Source: Camarhynchus parvulus
Taxonomy: Eukaryota; Chordata; Aves; Passeriformes; Thraupidae
Direction: 5' to 3'
DNA length: 64,000 nt
NCBI RefSeq assembly: GCF_901933205.1
Contig: NC_044571.1
Location: 76,447,689-76,511,688, forward strand
The notes under the pieces were generated by a model. It saw nothing but the letters and a program-made list of their open reading frames with translations. It did not search any database and was not told where the DNA came from. Made by a program: the position numbers and the translations under genes. Of this stretch, positions 1 through 13,263 are shown piece after piece (position 1 is the first letter of the stretch; each line of letters begins with the position of its first letter).

Positions 1-1497
1 TAATTGTTTTCAAAACTCTGAATATATTCGCTGTTCTAAGATTACATAGATTTGTAACTATAGTCCTACTTCTTGCTTCTTCCATGTATAGAATGATGAT
101 TAAAATCCATGAAGAAACTACGAAAGTCAAACTGACTTCCTTCTAGATAGGACTGACCTTTTGAACCTCTTTGTCCTCCATTAGAAAATGAGAGTAGTAA
201 TAGTTACAGGCAATATTCCCAGAAATGTTGCAAACTTTTTCCACCTGCTTTCCATCCCTCCCCTGTTTTAGAATTAAATTGGTATTCTTTAAAAAATTGG
301 TATTCTTTAAAAAATAAAAAAGATCAGGAATTCGATTACCAAATGGATTGTTTCTAAGTGGTTGTGTTTGGTTTTGTTTTTTTTTTTCCATCCTAGGAAA
401 AGAAAGACTTTACATGATGCAGAGAAATTTCTGAAAAACAGATGTGGGGCCTAGAGAGGTAATCCAGGGGGAAAAAAGGTAAAGAGCTGCTTCAAGATCA
501 TGCCTGTGTTACCTGTTGAGGTGTAACCCAGCTCTTCTGCCCCTGAGTCTGGTCTCCACTGTTTTGGAAATCTGTTTCCACAGGCCGAGATGGAGTTGAA
601 TTTATACTATGGATAAATGGCACTCATGATTTTGTTTGGATTTGCGAACTGAGATCTCTTGTGAGTAATAATTGATTGCACATAGATATGTGAGAACATG
701 GCCTTGTCATTATGATTTCAGTGAACTATGTGCTACCTAGTTATGTAGGTAAGAGTGATTTATTTCAAAATGATTACTGAAGATATTTTATAGAATTTGG
801 ATAAACACAATCCATCTTGTGCTCTACCAAAAAACTCTCAATCCCCTTTCAATTAGCATTTCAAATAGTTTTTTAACCATAACAATTTTCAATATGCATA
901 TATATATACAAAATCTGTGTTTTAATAACATTGTGTTTATCAATGCTGTAAATATTCTGAATTTTTTTGGTTTTTAATCAGGATAGCTTATACTAAGTCA
1001 AATACTTTTTAAATGTCTGTTATGTTCTATAAAACCATATTTATGAATCACACTTGTAATCTCACCTATGAATGAAATCAGTTTTGCTTTACGAGTTCTT
1101 TCTTCCAGGAAATTTTGCTGATTGGCATTAGAGACATCTTTGATCTTCAGTGACTTCTAAATCTGACTTCCAAGTTGCTAGGCTTGGAAGAAGATCTTGT
1201 CTTCTGCTATTTAGGTTATCCTCTTCACCTACTTGAATTAGCAGTTTATTTATTAACATCAGAGATTTTTATTTTTAAACATGCCAAGAGTTCATTGGTT
1301 TAATAAAACACAGTATTTTCAGTACTTTCCAGACATCTACTTGAACAACTATGATGGATATTAAGACAAATATCAGAAAACAGCTGATTCAAAAGTGATT
1401 ATTTCTAATGTATGCATCTAACAATAAATATTCTTGGGCTGAATATGAATGGTTTTTTGTGCTATTATTTACTGTTTTATTATCTTCAGGAAGACTC
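1..1497. other. Intergenic, downstream of CNTN5
   Basis: AT-rich sequence with an 18-bp tandem duplication at 277-312 and a short TA run near 897-908. No gene or repeat family is recognised. Confidence 0.6.
277..312. repeat. 18-bp tandem duplication
   Basis: AATTGGTATTCTTTAAAA occurs at 277 and again at 295, giving two adjacent copies with an 18-bp period. Confidence 0.9.
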
Positions 1498-2372
1498 ATA
1501 CAGTGGCTTGAGTTGGACATTTAAAGACCATCTAGTTCCAACCCTCTCCCACCACTGACAGGGACATTTTTCACTAAATGAGAATGTTCAGAGCCCTATC
1601 CAACCTGGCCTTGAACACTTCCAGGGATGGGGCAGCGACAGATTCTCTGGGCAACCTCTGTGTGCCTCTCAGCGCCTAATGAATCTTTAGTGAAAACATT
1701 TTTTAAAACTATCCTCTTTCAGTTAAAACCATTGCCTTCGGTGACATTATCTTGTTGCTTCTGGCTTTGGTAAAGAATCTCCTTCCAGCTCTCTTGTAGT
1801 CCCTTTTGGTACTGAAAGGCCACACTTTTGTCTCCCTGGAGCCTTCTCCTCTCCAGGGTGACAAAACCAACTCTCTGAGCCTGTCTTCATAGGAGAGGTG
1901 CTCCAGCTCTCTGATCATCTTCATGTCCCTTCTCTGTACACTCTCCAGTAGTTCCATGCCCTTCTCACGCTGGGCAGCCAAGAGCAGCACTCAGATGGGG
2001 TTTTATGAGGGCAGACCAGCAGAGCAGAATCACCTCCCTTGACCTGCTGGTCACGTTTCTTTTGATGCAGCCCAGGATGTGGTTTGTTTAATTTCTGTAC
2101 TGTAGGAGCAGATTGCTGGCTATGTCCAATTTTTCATCCACCAAAAGCCTCCAGTATTTCTCTGCAGGGCTGCTGTCAATCCATTCATTCTCCAGACTGT
2201 TTTGATATTGGGAATTGCTCCCACCCATGGACAGGACCTTGCAGCCTTGCTGCACTTTACGAGTTTCATACAAGCCCACATCTCAAGTCTGTCAAAGTCT
2301 CTCTGGATGGCATCCCTTCCCTCCAGAGTGTTGACCACATCATGCAAACTTGTTGAGAGTACAATCAAATGT
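1498..2372 (-). mobile_element. CR1 LINE 3' fragment (ORF2 C-terminus plus 3' UTR)
   Basis: About 875 bp of chicken-repeat-1 LINE on the minus strand. The plus strand shows the reverse complement of the CR1 3' region: TCTAGTTCCAACC near 1530, CAACCTGGCCTTGAACACTTCC near 1601, then the end of the reverse-transcriptase frame. Minus-strand frames at 2120-2368, 2088-2279 and 1709-1990 carry CR1 ORF2 C-terminal signatures (LEGRDAIQRDFDRLE, NEWIDSSPAEK, MELLESVQRRDMKMI, LEHLSYEDRLREL). They are broken by frameshifts, and stops separate them. It is 5'-truncated, as most CR1 copies are, and inactive. Confidence 0.93.
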
Positions 2373-5300
2373 AATAATGGCTATATTCTATAATTAGAAT
2401 TTCACATTAAAAAACTACTTAAATATTTTTCTTTTCCCACAAACCATACCTTTATGTTTCTTTTTTTTTCCTTAATATATTTTAATTTGCTGCAATTCAA
2501 GCTTTCATTGCTTTGTGAAGCATCTTCAGAAAAACAATAGCTATCTAAATATTTTTCTCAAGGTATTATGGACTGTTATTTTAAACCTGTTCAGTAAAGA
2601 TTTTAACTTCTTGAGTTTAATCCATTTATCAGGGTTATAACAATGGCCAATATTCTTTCCTTGTCAGACTTTATGCAAATCAAGTCCAAAGTATAAAATT
2701 GAAATTACATGAAACCTTGATTTTATTTCTGATCAATCACTTAAGCTGATTATAGTTCTGTTATTACATAAGGCCCGCCATTTTCTAGGATTAAGTAAAA
2801 ATGTAATTTTTGAATCTATAAATTCAAGTCTGAATGAATGGTACTCTTCATCAGGAAGTAAACACCAGTGAAGTGCAAATGTTCATACGTGGTTTGATTT
2901 TAAGTACATTGAAAAACATGCCACGGCCTCTTCCTCCTTTACACTGAGTGATTTGCACCAGTGTTATGTGATGACATTATTCAGCAGAATAAATGAAACG
3001 TCAAATTGTTAGGCAAATACAAACCACCCCTGAAATACTAGAATAAAAAGCTAAGTTTTATCTTAGGTTTACTTTTACCTCATCTGAATGATTTTATTTT
3101 ACTTTATAATGAGATTTATTCTGCTCTTATTTTTCAGACAAATAGTAGAATAGCATAAAGTGGCTGTTATCACTATAAAAATGCAAACTTGAGAGCATGA
3201 TAAGAAATGTATGGTAATTATTTTGGTACAGTAACAGAAGCCTGAATTTTTAAGATTCATTATTTTTCAAGATTTTAGGTGATATCATGATTTAATGCCA
3301 AAATTTGGTTAAATAGCTTTGATTTAATAAATATGGAGTAAGACCTGGACCAAGTTGGCATCTTTTATACTTAGCTGACATTTTGTGTTTGGGGATAAAA
3401 GATGGAACTTTTTAAGTCTCCATAGGTAAATAGCAGAGAAAGAGAATAAGAAACTAATAATTTCTTTTGCTTTGCTCTTAATCTGACAAGTAGCACCTCC
3501 TGACATCTTCTTCAAGGATGTATTTGAAGGAAGAAAAGTTTATATTATATTAGGTGCTGCACGTCAAAAATAATTGACCAAATCCCTTTTAGCTCTATAG
3601 CTACATTTTTTTTGCATGTAAAGGAAACAAATCAATTTTAATTGCATTAATTAGCATGTCTCTGTTCTTACTGTATTTTATGTATCTAATGGATTGTCAT
3701 ATGTATCATTTCATTAAAAGGATGAGGTTATTGCATAAAATCGAAAGGAAACCTCAAGGATTGATTCAGACATTCAGTGCTGAACATGCTTCTGCTAGAT
3801 AAAGGATTTTATAGTGCTGGCTTAAATCAATCTCTTGTAGCTGAGGAATATGCCCAGCCTTTACTGAGTTAGAAGAGAATTTAGATACATTCCTCAGTTT
3901 TCCTGACATCCCAAGGTTTTTCCTTGGGCATCACTGCAGAAGATATTTATGATGGAAAACTTTTGGAAAGAATGGGATTGTTTTTCTACAAACTGCGAAG
4001 TGAGGATGCAATGTGTCCTCAGAGAGTGTGACTGCTCTTTGGAAGGGGCTTTAGCCTGGTGCTGGGAGCAGCCCAGTGCCCTGCACAGACCTCAGTCCTG
4101 TGGCACAGGCAGTCTGTCTGCAGCCCTGTTTGCTCTTGGGAGCTTGGTCCGATGGCACAGCCTTGTCCTTCTGCCCAGCAGCCCAGTTCGCTGCTTTGTA
4201 TGATTGGACTTTTTGGATGAACCCCAGATCACATTTATTCTTGATCATGTCTGAAGCGAACTGCATTGGTGAAGAAACTTCTTATTATCACTACATGTCC
4301 CTGCTCAGTCTTGTGGGACTGTGTGGTGGTCACTGAGAGCACTGCTCTGACCCTTGGCTCTCCTTCAGGGAGCAACCCTGCTACTGCTTCCCTGTGCCAA
4401 CACCATCTCCCCAGTCCCTCTCTGGAGGCTGACATCTGGCACCGTGGCATAGTAATTATGCCAATCAGCACTTTTAACAGGGCTCTGGTAATCTACAGTG
4501 CACAGCAACATCGTAAGGAACAAAAAGACAATTTATATTCCTTGAAAAGATAGTGTTCTTCATAGCTGAGATTCAAAACAGAGTGGAAATTGGGTGGTTA
4601 TCTTTGATATTTGATTATCGATAATTTGATTTCTACAGGATTGAATTTTTCTATCCTTATATAGCAGATAGAGAAGCGTCCAAAATATGAAGACTGAAAG
4701 CTCCTTTCTTGATGTCACCTCAAATTGAAGTCAGACGGAAGGACTACAGGATTTGTAAGAGCTGTGCTTATCTGCTGGGTCACGATTTTCTTTTGGAAAT
4801 GCATTGGAAAAATAGTACAACAATAGTGTGAGAAACAAGAAAATAAAATTATTCTGCTAAAATGCTACTTTAAAAGCATTTGAAATTCATTAGCGATAGA
4901 GTTTGGTTTAAAAGCATCAGTTTCTGTTTTACCTGCAGCACTTGCACAATCACTGCTTGTCTGCCTGGATAATAAAGGTAGTGTTAATTGTACCAATTAA
5001 CAAGTGAGAATGTGAGTTATTGCTCTTTGTTACTTTCCAGGTCAGAGCAGATGCAATAGGAAAATACATGTCCAACAATCTAAAGACCATTTACTCTGAA
5101 ATAGTTCTTTGCAATTTAGGCATTTAATTAAAAGCTTTAAAGTTTAATTAAAAAGTTAAATCATTTGTCTATTTCTGTGGGAAACAAAACCAACAAAAAC
5201 CACAGTGCTTGTGTGTTTGGATCAATTATATAACATAAACCACAGTGAGATAAGCACTATTTTCTGGTCTGAAGTTGTAACATTTTTCATGCATAACAGC

Positions 5301-6225
5301 ATAGCACATAAAAATGTATTCATGGTATTAGAAACAAATAGATATACTGTTCTATTAAGCACAGTGTGAAGTAAGTTTTTATCTAAAAAGATACTTTTCC
5401 CTTTTTTTTTTATGATGGTACAAAGGCAAAAACCGTTTTTTTAGCATAGTGAAAATAATGAAAAGTAAAAGCTAAGTCTTTTCTACTATACTTTAAACTT
5501 TCAAAACAGCAACCTGTTGAATTTATATACTGGTAATAAACACTCAGACAAACACCAGAGGAGAATACTGAAAAATGAATCGGTGGGATTTTTAAAAATC
5601 AGCATGTGGTGTCATATTCTAAAAAATATTGAGTAGTTGGATTTAAAACTCAGAAATATGTGATTTAATCTCATAACTTAAGCCTACAATTTCCAAAGGG
5701 CTGGCAAATAGAATAGCAGATTTGTGAATAACTCAGAAATTCAGAAATGCTCAGAACAAGTACAGTTGGAGTAAATAAACTATGGCTAGAAGTAACTACA
5801 TGTCTACTCAACATTTCCCATTGAAAATAAGAAAGTTGCTAGATATTATTAAAAATAATTCTGTTCTTAAGTCATATTAATAGGAATAAAGGTCTTAGAA
5901 ACTATGTTTTTTCTTGTCAGTAGGGAAAAGTTCAATTTTATAGACATCTTTTCTCTGGAGTTATCTCCCAAGTGACATCAAGTTGCAAGTTAACCATGTT
6001 AATCTTCTCAGACTAGCCCTCTCTGAGATTATCTTTCTCAACATGGGGCCAGTCCAAATTGTAGACACACACTGCAATAGATCCATGCACAATTGCATGG
6101 TGCACTCCTGGAAAATAATGCAAATTTACTGGGCTACCTTAGAAAAAAAGAAGTTTGGCCAAGTGAAAAATATCCCACATACAGTTATCCCCAATTCCAA
6201 GTCCACTTCTTGTCTTGTGTTTCAA
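2373..6225. other. Intergenic
   Basis: Mostly AT-rich unique sequence. A GC-richer island at about 3990-4470 holds several overlapping frames on both strands of 70-95 residues, none resembling a known protein. A 12-bp palindrome ATTATCGATAAT lies near 4613-4625. Confidence 0.55.
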
Positions 6226-6600
6226 AAGGGATGTGGAGAAACTGGAGAGGTTCAGCTGACAGCTATCAAGATGACATGGGCCTAGGGCATCCCCTGTGAA
6301 AAGAGGTTGCAGGATCTGTGCCTCTTTACAGGGGTGAAAAGGAGGCTCAAAAATAATTTGACTGCTGCCTACAACTTTTGGAATTATAGCTACAATGCTG
6401 ACAAACCTCACTTGAAAACGCCAGATGATACAAACTAAACCAGTTAGGAATTCTGGTTTATGAAGTTCATAATAACTTTAGGGGGAAAAAAAATCTCAAG
6501 GAGATTAATGGAACAGTGGAACAGGTTGTCCATCAGGAGCCTGAGCTCAGTGATGCCACCAGGTCATGGAGATTGGACTCTTAAACTGAGCAGTAAAAAC
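6226..6600 (+). mobile_element. Degenerate CR1 LINE fragment
   Basis: The segment 6226-6400 follows the CR1 3' region: GAGAGGTTCAG, then TATCAAGATGA, then AAAAGGAGGCTC, then GCTGCCTACAAC, in the same order as the CR1 consensus. Near 6510-6525 comes GTGGAACAGGTTG, the GGAACAGGTTGCC block of the 3' UTR. The intervening sequence has diverged strongly, so the limits are approximate. Confidence 0.6.
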
Positions 6601-7254
6601 CTGAGCAGATAAAACAACTGATAGAACGCTTAGTTATTGAAACTGTGTGTGTGCTAGGGACCATTCCTGGTAGGCATCATGGGCATGTCTGAGCCAGGTG
6701 TAGTCCCTTCTACTCTGTGTAATCCTAAAGGCCACCAGGCTCTCTGCTCCTAGACTTGGCTGCCCTCATACCACACTCCATTTTAATCAGTGCATAGCAT
6801 AAACTTGCACCTTATAAAAACAATAGCTTGATCTCTTGGCACACAGCCTTCATATAATTTCAGATACTTTGAACTGACACGCTACCACCCGGTCATCTAC
6901 TACAAAAATATCATCTGGTTGCAGGAACTCCACAAAGGGTTCAGAGTGGGCCTGGAGACAAATGTGATTAGCTGGACTGTGCCATTGGCAGGTCAGAGAT
7001 CAGTCCCTGACAGTGTTTTACATCTGATTTTGGCTATTTCTCCAGTCTTTTCTACATTATATTAGAAGGTACTTAATCCACTCCTTGTGCTACTTGAATT
7101 ACCTGTTTCCTGGCTGCCCAACTGTTGTACTTAAGGACTATTTGACCAAAAACTCATGGCTACAATTAGACAGCTGTTCCTTGAACATCTTAAACTCAGT
7201 CTAATGTATTATTTAATGTATTTAATAGATAAGTAATGTGATAAAATTCTGAAA

Positions 7255-7315
7255 GCAGGGCCTTCGCCATTGTCTGTGCCCCATATCTCTACCTATAAAA
7301 CAGAGTAATACCTTT
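7255..7315 (+). mobile_element. Possible MIR/CORE-SINE tail relic
   Basis: TCTGTGCCCCATATCTCTAC followed by CTATAAAACAGAGTAATACC follows the MIR tail (TCTGTGCCTCAGTTTCCTC, ATCTGTAAAATGGGG, ATAATA) with scattered substitutions. Such short old matches can be chance. Confidence 0.35.
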
Positions 7316-10300
7316 TACTGTCTTCAAATGACATGATGAAAAATGTAGATTTATTAGCAAAAAATTCTATTATTAAAAACTGTAGAAGCATTTGAAAATA
7401 ATTTTTCCCACAAGGCTTTAGTTACGTATAGTAAGTAATATGTCAAGGCAGTATAAGCACACAAATTATTCAAGAAAAATTCATTAAATAATCACAAGGT
7501 TGGGAAAAAAGTTCTATATAGAAGCCAAAATAATACATGTACATAAATGGCCTGCTAAAAACAATGCCAATGATGTAATATCCAAATTTTAAAAGATAGA
7601 TTGTTAACCAATGTAGCGTTCAGAAATGTAGTTTTGAGAACATGAAAAATAGGTGCCTTCTACTTTTGTTGGAGAGCAGCACAGGTATTTTTCCTTAGTA
7701 TTTTTATTTTTTTGTATTGCTCAGGCTCAGTGTAGAGGAAACGTCATATAAATTGCATTGAGTGTGCATACCTCAACTCATGAAACTTATTAGACTGTAC
7801 TTCAAAAGAATGATTGTCCTATACTAGTGGAAATAAAGGCTGGAGTAATCAGTACTGATGATGACTTTTATATGCAAAAGAATAGAATCTACTCAGATAT
7901 TGTTGACTATGAAATGCCATGAATAGACTGTGAAATGTAGATGCTGTGACATTAGTTCTCTTATCTGAAGGTAGTTGTAAAAATCTGAAACAAGTATTAC
8001 TATGTGTGAGCTATAAGAATGGGATTGGATTTATAGAGCAGTTCAAGAGTGCATACATTTTATAGGTGTTAGAAACTTGTATGAGATAAAAATGAATCAC
8101 CTGTTTAATTTTATCTACTGTCAACATTAATATTAAGGTTTTATTTTAAAATAATATTTCCTGTAAATCTGTAACTAAATGACTGAAGTTATTCTTTTAT
8201 ATATATCTAATCCTAATTTCTCTGCCTTTTTAAAGCAGGATAATTATATTCATGAACCTTTGCTGCATTATTCACTTGGAAGGCCTTGTTATGCATTTTA
8301 CATATCAGAGTTTCATAACTATACATCCAGGGTATCCACTGTACTCAAATATGAGATGACACCATTAAATCTTAAATCATTAAAAATATATGTAAATCAT
8401 AATAAAAGAGTTAGAAATGATTTAACATTGAGGCAGACTTTGATTCTTTTCTATTACATAGTTCAAAAATTATTTTGCATAGAGAGTGCTGAAGGAAGAG
8501 GTGAAAATGAAAACAATCAGTGTTCAGATTATCTTTCTAGGAGAAAAATTTAAGAGAATGTTTCTCAGTCTGTCACCTAAAAATAGCCCAAGCTAAAAAT
8601 GCTTGGACGCAATTATGTGGTATCTTCTATGGGATTAACCCTTTCTTTGAATGCACAGCAGTTCACAGACTCTGATATAGACAAATTTAGTCTAGGGAAG
8701 TTTCTGTTAGATAACAGCTAGACAAAAAATGACCACACCTGGGTCTCTGTGTAGGAAAGAGCTGCCAGTTTTCCTATTCTATATAACAGTTTATTGACTG
8801 CTCTGGCTATATGCTGAGTGTTGAGAGAGTTGGGGGGAGGGCTTGGTGTCCAATAAACACCTGGCTAATTTATCAGACATAACTGTTTCTTTAATGTCAT
8901 TATCTGTGTGAAATTTCTGGTGTTTCATCACCTCTTATGATGTCCTTATGTTCTGACAATAGTATGAATACATTTCTCCTGCTTCTCCTCCAAACACAGA
9001 CTCCTTGAGCTGGTGCATTGAAAGAAGTCAGAATTCAATAATATGTTGATTGCTCCAAAGTTAAGATGTGCTCACTGAACTGTAACCATGGAATTCAAGG
9101 TCAGCTTCATAATGGATGTTCCTTTATTTGATGAAAATGGCAAGCAGTTAATGCAAAACTGCTATACTAGTGCTGTCGTGTTGAGGGGTTATGTTCTTAG
9201 TAGCCCAGACTAAAACACTCCAAATCCAAGACATATATAATCTGTTTATATTTTTTGCCTTCTTATCTTCTGTCATGTCTTTACCTCTTGCATTTGGGAA
9301 ATGCTTACTTTACCTGTATGCTAACTACCTTTCAATTCCAAAATTACCTTAAATTTTAATTGTCATAAATTCTGATGAACTCACGGCTGGATATTTCCAT
9401 GTCTGTAATGTTACAGATGTCCTCCATTAGTGTGGACCTCCATTAGTCCTTTGACCGTAAAGGAAGTTCTGCTTGGTGACCTGTTGTTTGTCTTCTAATC
9501 AAATTGCTCAGGTATATCATGGTTTCCAAGGCACAATTACTGCAGTTGGGCTGCTTTCCTAGCATTTCCTAGGAATGCTACTGTCATTGCCTGCACCTGG
9601 GCCTTAGGGTTTTCACAGATGAAAGCAGATCTTGAACTTGGTCTAGAAGTAGATGGCAAATAGAGAGAAACACTTAAGGCAGACTGGATTACCTTCTACT
9701 GGTTTTCAGAAAAAGCCCCTTGAATTTCTGTGCATTATTAGTGAAGCTGTTCTCAGTAGACTGAATTGTCCCACTGGGGGAAAGCTATTAAAATTTTAAT
9801 TTGGAAGAGTACTTAAGTTAGAATGAAAGCTATACAAATGATCTTTTTCTAACCAAATCCAATATTTTAACTAGCTATTAGCATATAGTAGCGTAACATA
9901 TCTGCCTATTAATGCAGAAATAAGAAATAACCTCCTTTTGGAAAGACAAGCACCTGAGTTTACATGTGCCTTGTGAATTGCTTTTTGTTGTTGCTGGTAT
10001 TTGCTTTCTTTCTGCATTGTGACTCACAGTTAGAATAAATATATGTTTTGCATGCTGTGTCCTTGATTGCATACTCAGTTTTCTGATAATAGGTGGTATA
10101 GTTGGATAATAATGGGAATGTACCTACACTCTCACACATTCTGTGTAGGGGCAATTAACTATCTACACAGATGGGCTGTCAAATTGCTGTTCTGCATGAC
10201 TGCTGTATAATCTTGCAAGCTAACATAGCCATGGCTCAGGTTAACAGCCACAAAGCAGTCTTCTTAGCCACTGGATCTTATCAGCATTTGGGCATGTGGC

Positions 10301-10500
10301 ACAAACAGTAAAATTGGTTGTGGTAAGGGCTGAGACAGCACGAAAGAAAAAATTCAGTGTTCCTGAGAATTATAGGACAGACTGTGTGAAGATCTTTTGT
10401 GCATCCAACGCTTAGGATGTCTCCAGGAGGCCACAAAGGTAGACAAAAAACAGCAGCATGGGTAATAGCAGAGAATAGAAACATGCCTTTCTCCATCCTT

Positions 10501-10567
10501 ATATCAGTGTTGCCAGTAACTGGCCATGCCTTTGTCCTTGCTTATATTAGTGTTCCCAGTAACTGGC
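10501..10567. repeat. Diverged tandem pair, 43-bp period, with an internal dyad
   Basis: A 24-bp core occurs at 10501-10524 and at 10544-10567 with two mismatches. The first copy holds the 13-bp dyad GCCAGT-A-ACTGGC. Confidence 0.8.
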
Positions 10568-10620
10568 ATATCTCTAATATTTCATAGGACGAGATAGATT
10601 ATTGAATTACATTAATTGAA

Positions 10621-10760
10621 GAGAGATTATCTCAATTGGGTGGAGAATAGTGCTAATAACACCAAGGTCAGAGGTTGGATTCCCATATGGGTTGATCACT
10701 GAAGAGCTGGACTCAATGATCCCTGTGGGCCCCTTCCAGCTCAGAATATTCTGTGATCTC
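10621..10760 (+). mobile_element. tRNA-Ile-derived SINE with CR1 tail (TguSINE1-like)
   Basis: The head resembles tRNA-Ile(AAU): an A-box-like TTATCTCAATTGG, the anticodon-arm sequence TGCTAATAACACC, and a B-box-like GGTTGGATTCC. The second half is a CR1 3' end (GAGCTGGACTCAATGATCC, CCCTTCCAGCTCAGAATATT, CTGTGAT). A tRNA head fused to a CR1 tail is the structure of TguSINE1, a SINE known from songbirds and moved by CR1 reverse transcriptase. It is a retroposon and not a functional tRNA gene. Confidence 0.85.
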
Positions 10761-10813
10761 GGGTTCAAACAGATAAAGAAATGTTGCCACTTGTATGAGG
10801 TTCTTGCCTTTGT

Positions 10814-10960
10814 CATAAAATCATAGAATAGTTTGGGTTGAAAGGGAACTTCAAATTCCTACCCTCCTGCCATAGGCAGGGATGCCACTGAATAGATCAG
10901 TTTGCTCAGGACCACATACAATCTGGCCTTGAACACTTGCAAGATAACAGGATCTGCAAC
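10814..10960 (-). mobile_element. CR1 LINE 3' UTR fragment
   Basis: It starts with two CR1 terminal 8-mers read in reverse (CATAAAAT, CATAGAAT). The reverse complement of the 3' UTR follows: TTTGGGTTGAAAGGGAACTT, CCTGCCATAGGCAGGGATG, and CTGGCCTTGAACACTTG. It is severely 5'-truncated. Confidence 0.9.
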
Positions 10961-13263
10961 GTTTTCGTGTTCTTATCTATTATGCTAATGACACTATTTC
11001 AGAGTCAGCAGTACTTACTTTTCATTTATTACAAGCACAGAACTTTCCCTCATAATCCAGATTTTTAGGAGGGAAACACAGGTATAATGGGTTTATGATC
11101 AAATTGAATAATGGGTGAGGAAAGACATAACTGAAGTTACTAAGAAATACTAATAGAAAAAAGAGAGGAATCTGGGGAAAAAAAAAAAAAAGAAATGAGA
11201 CACTGACAGCAAAATTGGATAGTAAATGAGACACCTGGAAATGGGAAATACCTATCAATATGATATCACTTTTATTCCATACATATTATTCTGAACACCT
11301 AATCTAATATCTCCTTCAATATAATATTAAGCATAGAATTATGCTTCCATCTTTCATTGAAAATATTTTTACAGTATTGCCTTGCTATAGGAGTAAATTT
11401 TTGCTATTTAATAACCTGCGTGATGTTTACAAAAATTTTTGTAATGGCATTCATCACAGGAAAATTTCTTGTTTTCAATCTTCTCAGAGCATCTCTGTCT
11501 TTATGTCAATGTGAAGACAAAGGCAAAACAAAAAGACATCTCTGAAAGCTGATCTGGAATCAGTATGGTTAACTTAGAATTTGAATACTTCGAATTGAGC
11601 TGTATTTCAATATTTTGGAACTCTACCTTGTATCTGCCTGTTCCTCATCTTTAAAATAAAGTAACAGTATTGTCCAAGCTTACAAACTGAACATTGATAC
11701 ATGAAAGACAGGTACATGCTTGGATGTAGCAATAATGTGTGTCAGATAAATGGGTAGGCTCTGATTGTGTGGGCATGTGAACTCATAGAGTCAGAGGATG
11801 CACAGTGTGTAAGTGACTTTAATGGGATGTGCCTGGGTGCACAGCTGCCTTTGGACTTCAGCTCTGAACCATCATAGTGACAGTTTGATGACAGAATTCA
11901 GGCACTGAAATACTCCAAGGAAGAAGCAAGCTGCTTTGGATGATCTCTGTAGATTGTCAGCTGTTGCAGGGCCTTTTCCTTTTTACAGTGAAAGTGACTA
12001 AACATATATAAAATATTGATTTGGACATTTTAAAACGCTGTAACTTTTATATTTTTTAAATTCCAGTTCATTGCAAAATTTAGCTAGTAATTCACTAAAA
12101 ATTTAATTTTATATAAGCTTCTAAACAACTGAATGGTGATGCTTGAAGTATGGCCTTTTGTTTGTGATATTCATAAAATTACAGTTCTAGCAAGTCATAC
12201 TTTTATTGCTAAACAGTGTGAAATTATAATGTAAAGGATATTTTAGAAATACAGAGGACAAATTTACACAAAATAATTTTGCTTATAATGTGAATTGTAG
12301 CTGCACTTGAAGTTCTTTGTGTAGAAAAAAAAAATACTTTGATCATGCTGATGATTTAATGTTTACTTTCACCTATCCTACTTTTCTGGTGCTAAGACTG
12401 ATTATAAAATAGTTTTACCTTAACTTATACAAACAAGTTCCATTCTAAAGGTATATGCATGTTGCTAGCCTGAGCTTCACAATAAAACAGACACAACAGA
12501 AAGACCTTCCCTTGATGTAAAAATTGAATTCCCTTTGATGAAAGGCATATTTAGATAGCCCTAGGTCACGTTCAGAGACTTTTTGTAACATTACATATTT
12601 TCTATAATAAATACAGTGGAAGCATCATAAATATTCCCTTAAAGTCACTTAAAATTATCTGAGAATCTGAAAGTGTGTTATTCTTGGTTAGCCTATGAAC
12701 AGTGAAAATCTTTTCTTGTAACTGGGAACATTCAGGTTCGGTGTTCGGAATTTATCACTCATACCTGACCCAAGGAACCAGCCTAATTTTAAGGGAGTGA
12801 GAACTAGCATGGCCCATTTATTTCAGCTGCAGTAACTCTCAGACTAAGGGTAAAGATCTACTAACATGAATTAGCTTCCTTTAGGAAGCTACACTATACA
12901 TTACTGATGCTCTAATTTTATCTGAATGTCAAACATCAGATCATCACCTTGTTTTTGCTTTTAACTTATTCTTTTGTTATTTAATCACAAATAGTTTGTT
13001 CGGTTCCTTGCAGAGCAAAATGTATTAGCTTTCCCTTGAATTATAATTTCAACAAATGATTGGTGAAGTCTGAAACTAAGGTATCACTTTGTGGAGGAAG
13101 AATCAGTGAAGTTCATGCCAGTAAGCTCAGCACATACATTTAGGCATCTAAAGTCTAAACATCTGCATCTGAATTAGTTGTCAATATACTATATTGAAAA
13201 GAAAGTTATAAACATCTCTAAAGAGATAAAGCACCTGAATAATTTCACTTGTCTATGGTAGCA
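10961..13263. other. Intergenic
   Basis: AT-rich sequence. A possible MIR-like tail lies at 11620-11675. Nothing else is recognised. Confidence 0.55.
11620..11675 (+). mobile_element. Possible MIR/CORE-SINE tail relic
   Basis: CTGCCTGTTCCTCATCTTTA followed by AAATAAAGTAACAGTA resembles the MIR tail (CAGTTTCCTCATCTGTAAAA, then TGGGGATAATAATAG). It is short and diverged. Confidence 0.3.

Larger units (their letters stand above)
6601..10620. other. Intergenic
   Basis: AT-rich sequence with a possible MIR relic near 7255-7315 and a diverged tandem pair at 10501-10567. The 124-residue frame at 8179-8553 has an AT-driven composition and no recognisable domain. Confidence 0.55.

Noticed and set aside
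1709..2368. Minus-strand frames resembling reverse transcriptase, considered as a gene
   Set aside because: They are the frameshifted C-terminal end of CR1 ORF2 within a truncated LINE copy.
8179..8553. 124-residue open frame on the plus strand
   Set aside because: Composition follows the local AT bias, there is no domain, promoter or splice context, and a frame this long is expected by chance in 64 kb.
10621..10694. Possible tRNA-Ile gene
   Set aside because: The tRNA-like part has lost stem pairing and A/B-box bases and runs straight into a CR1 tail, so it is a SINE head.
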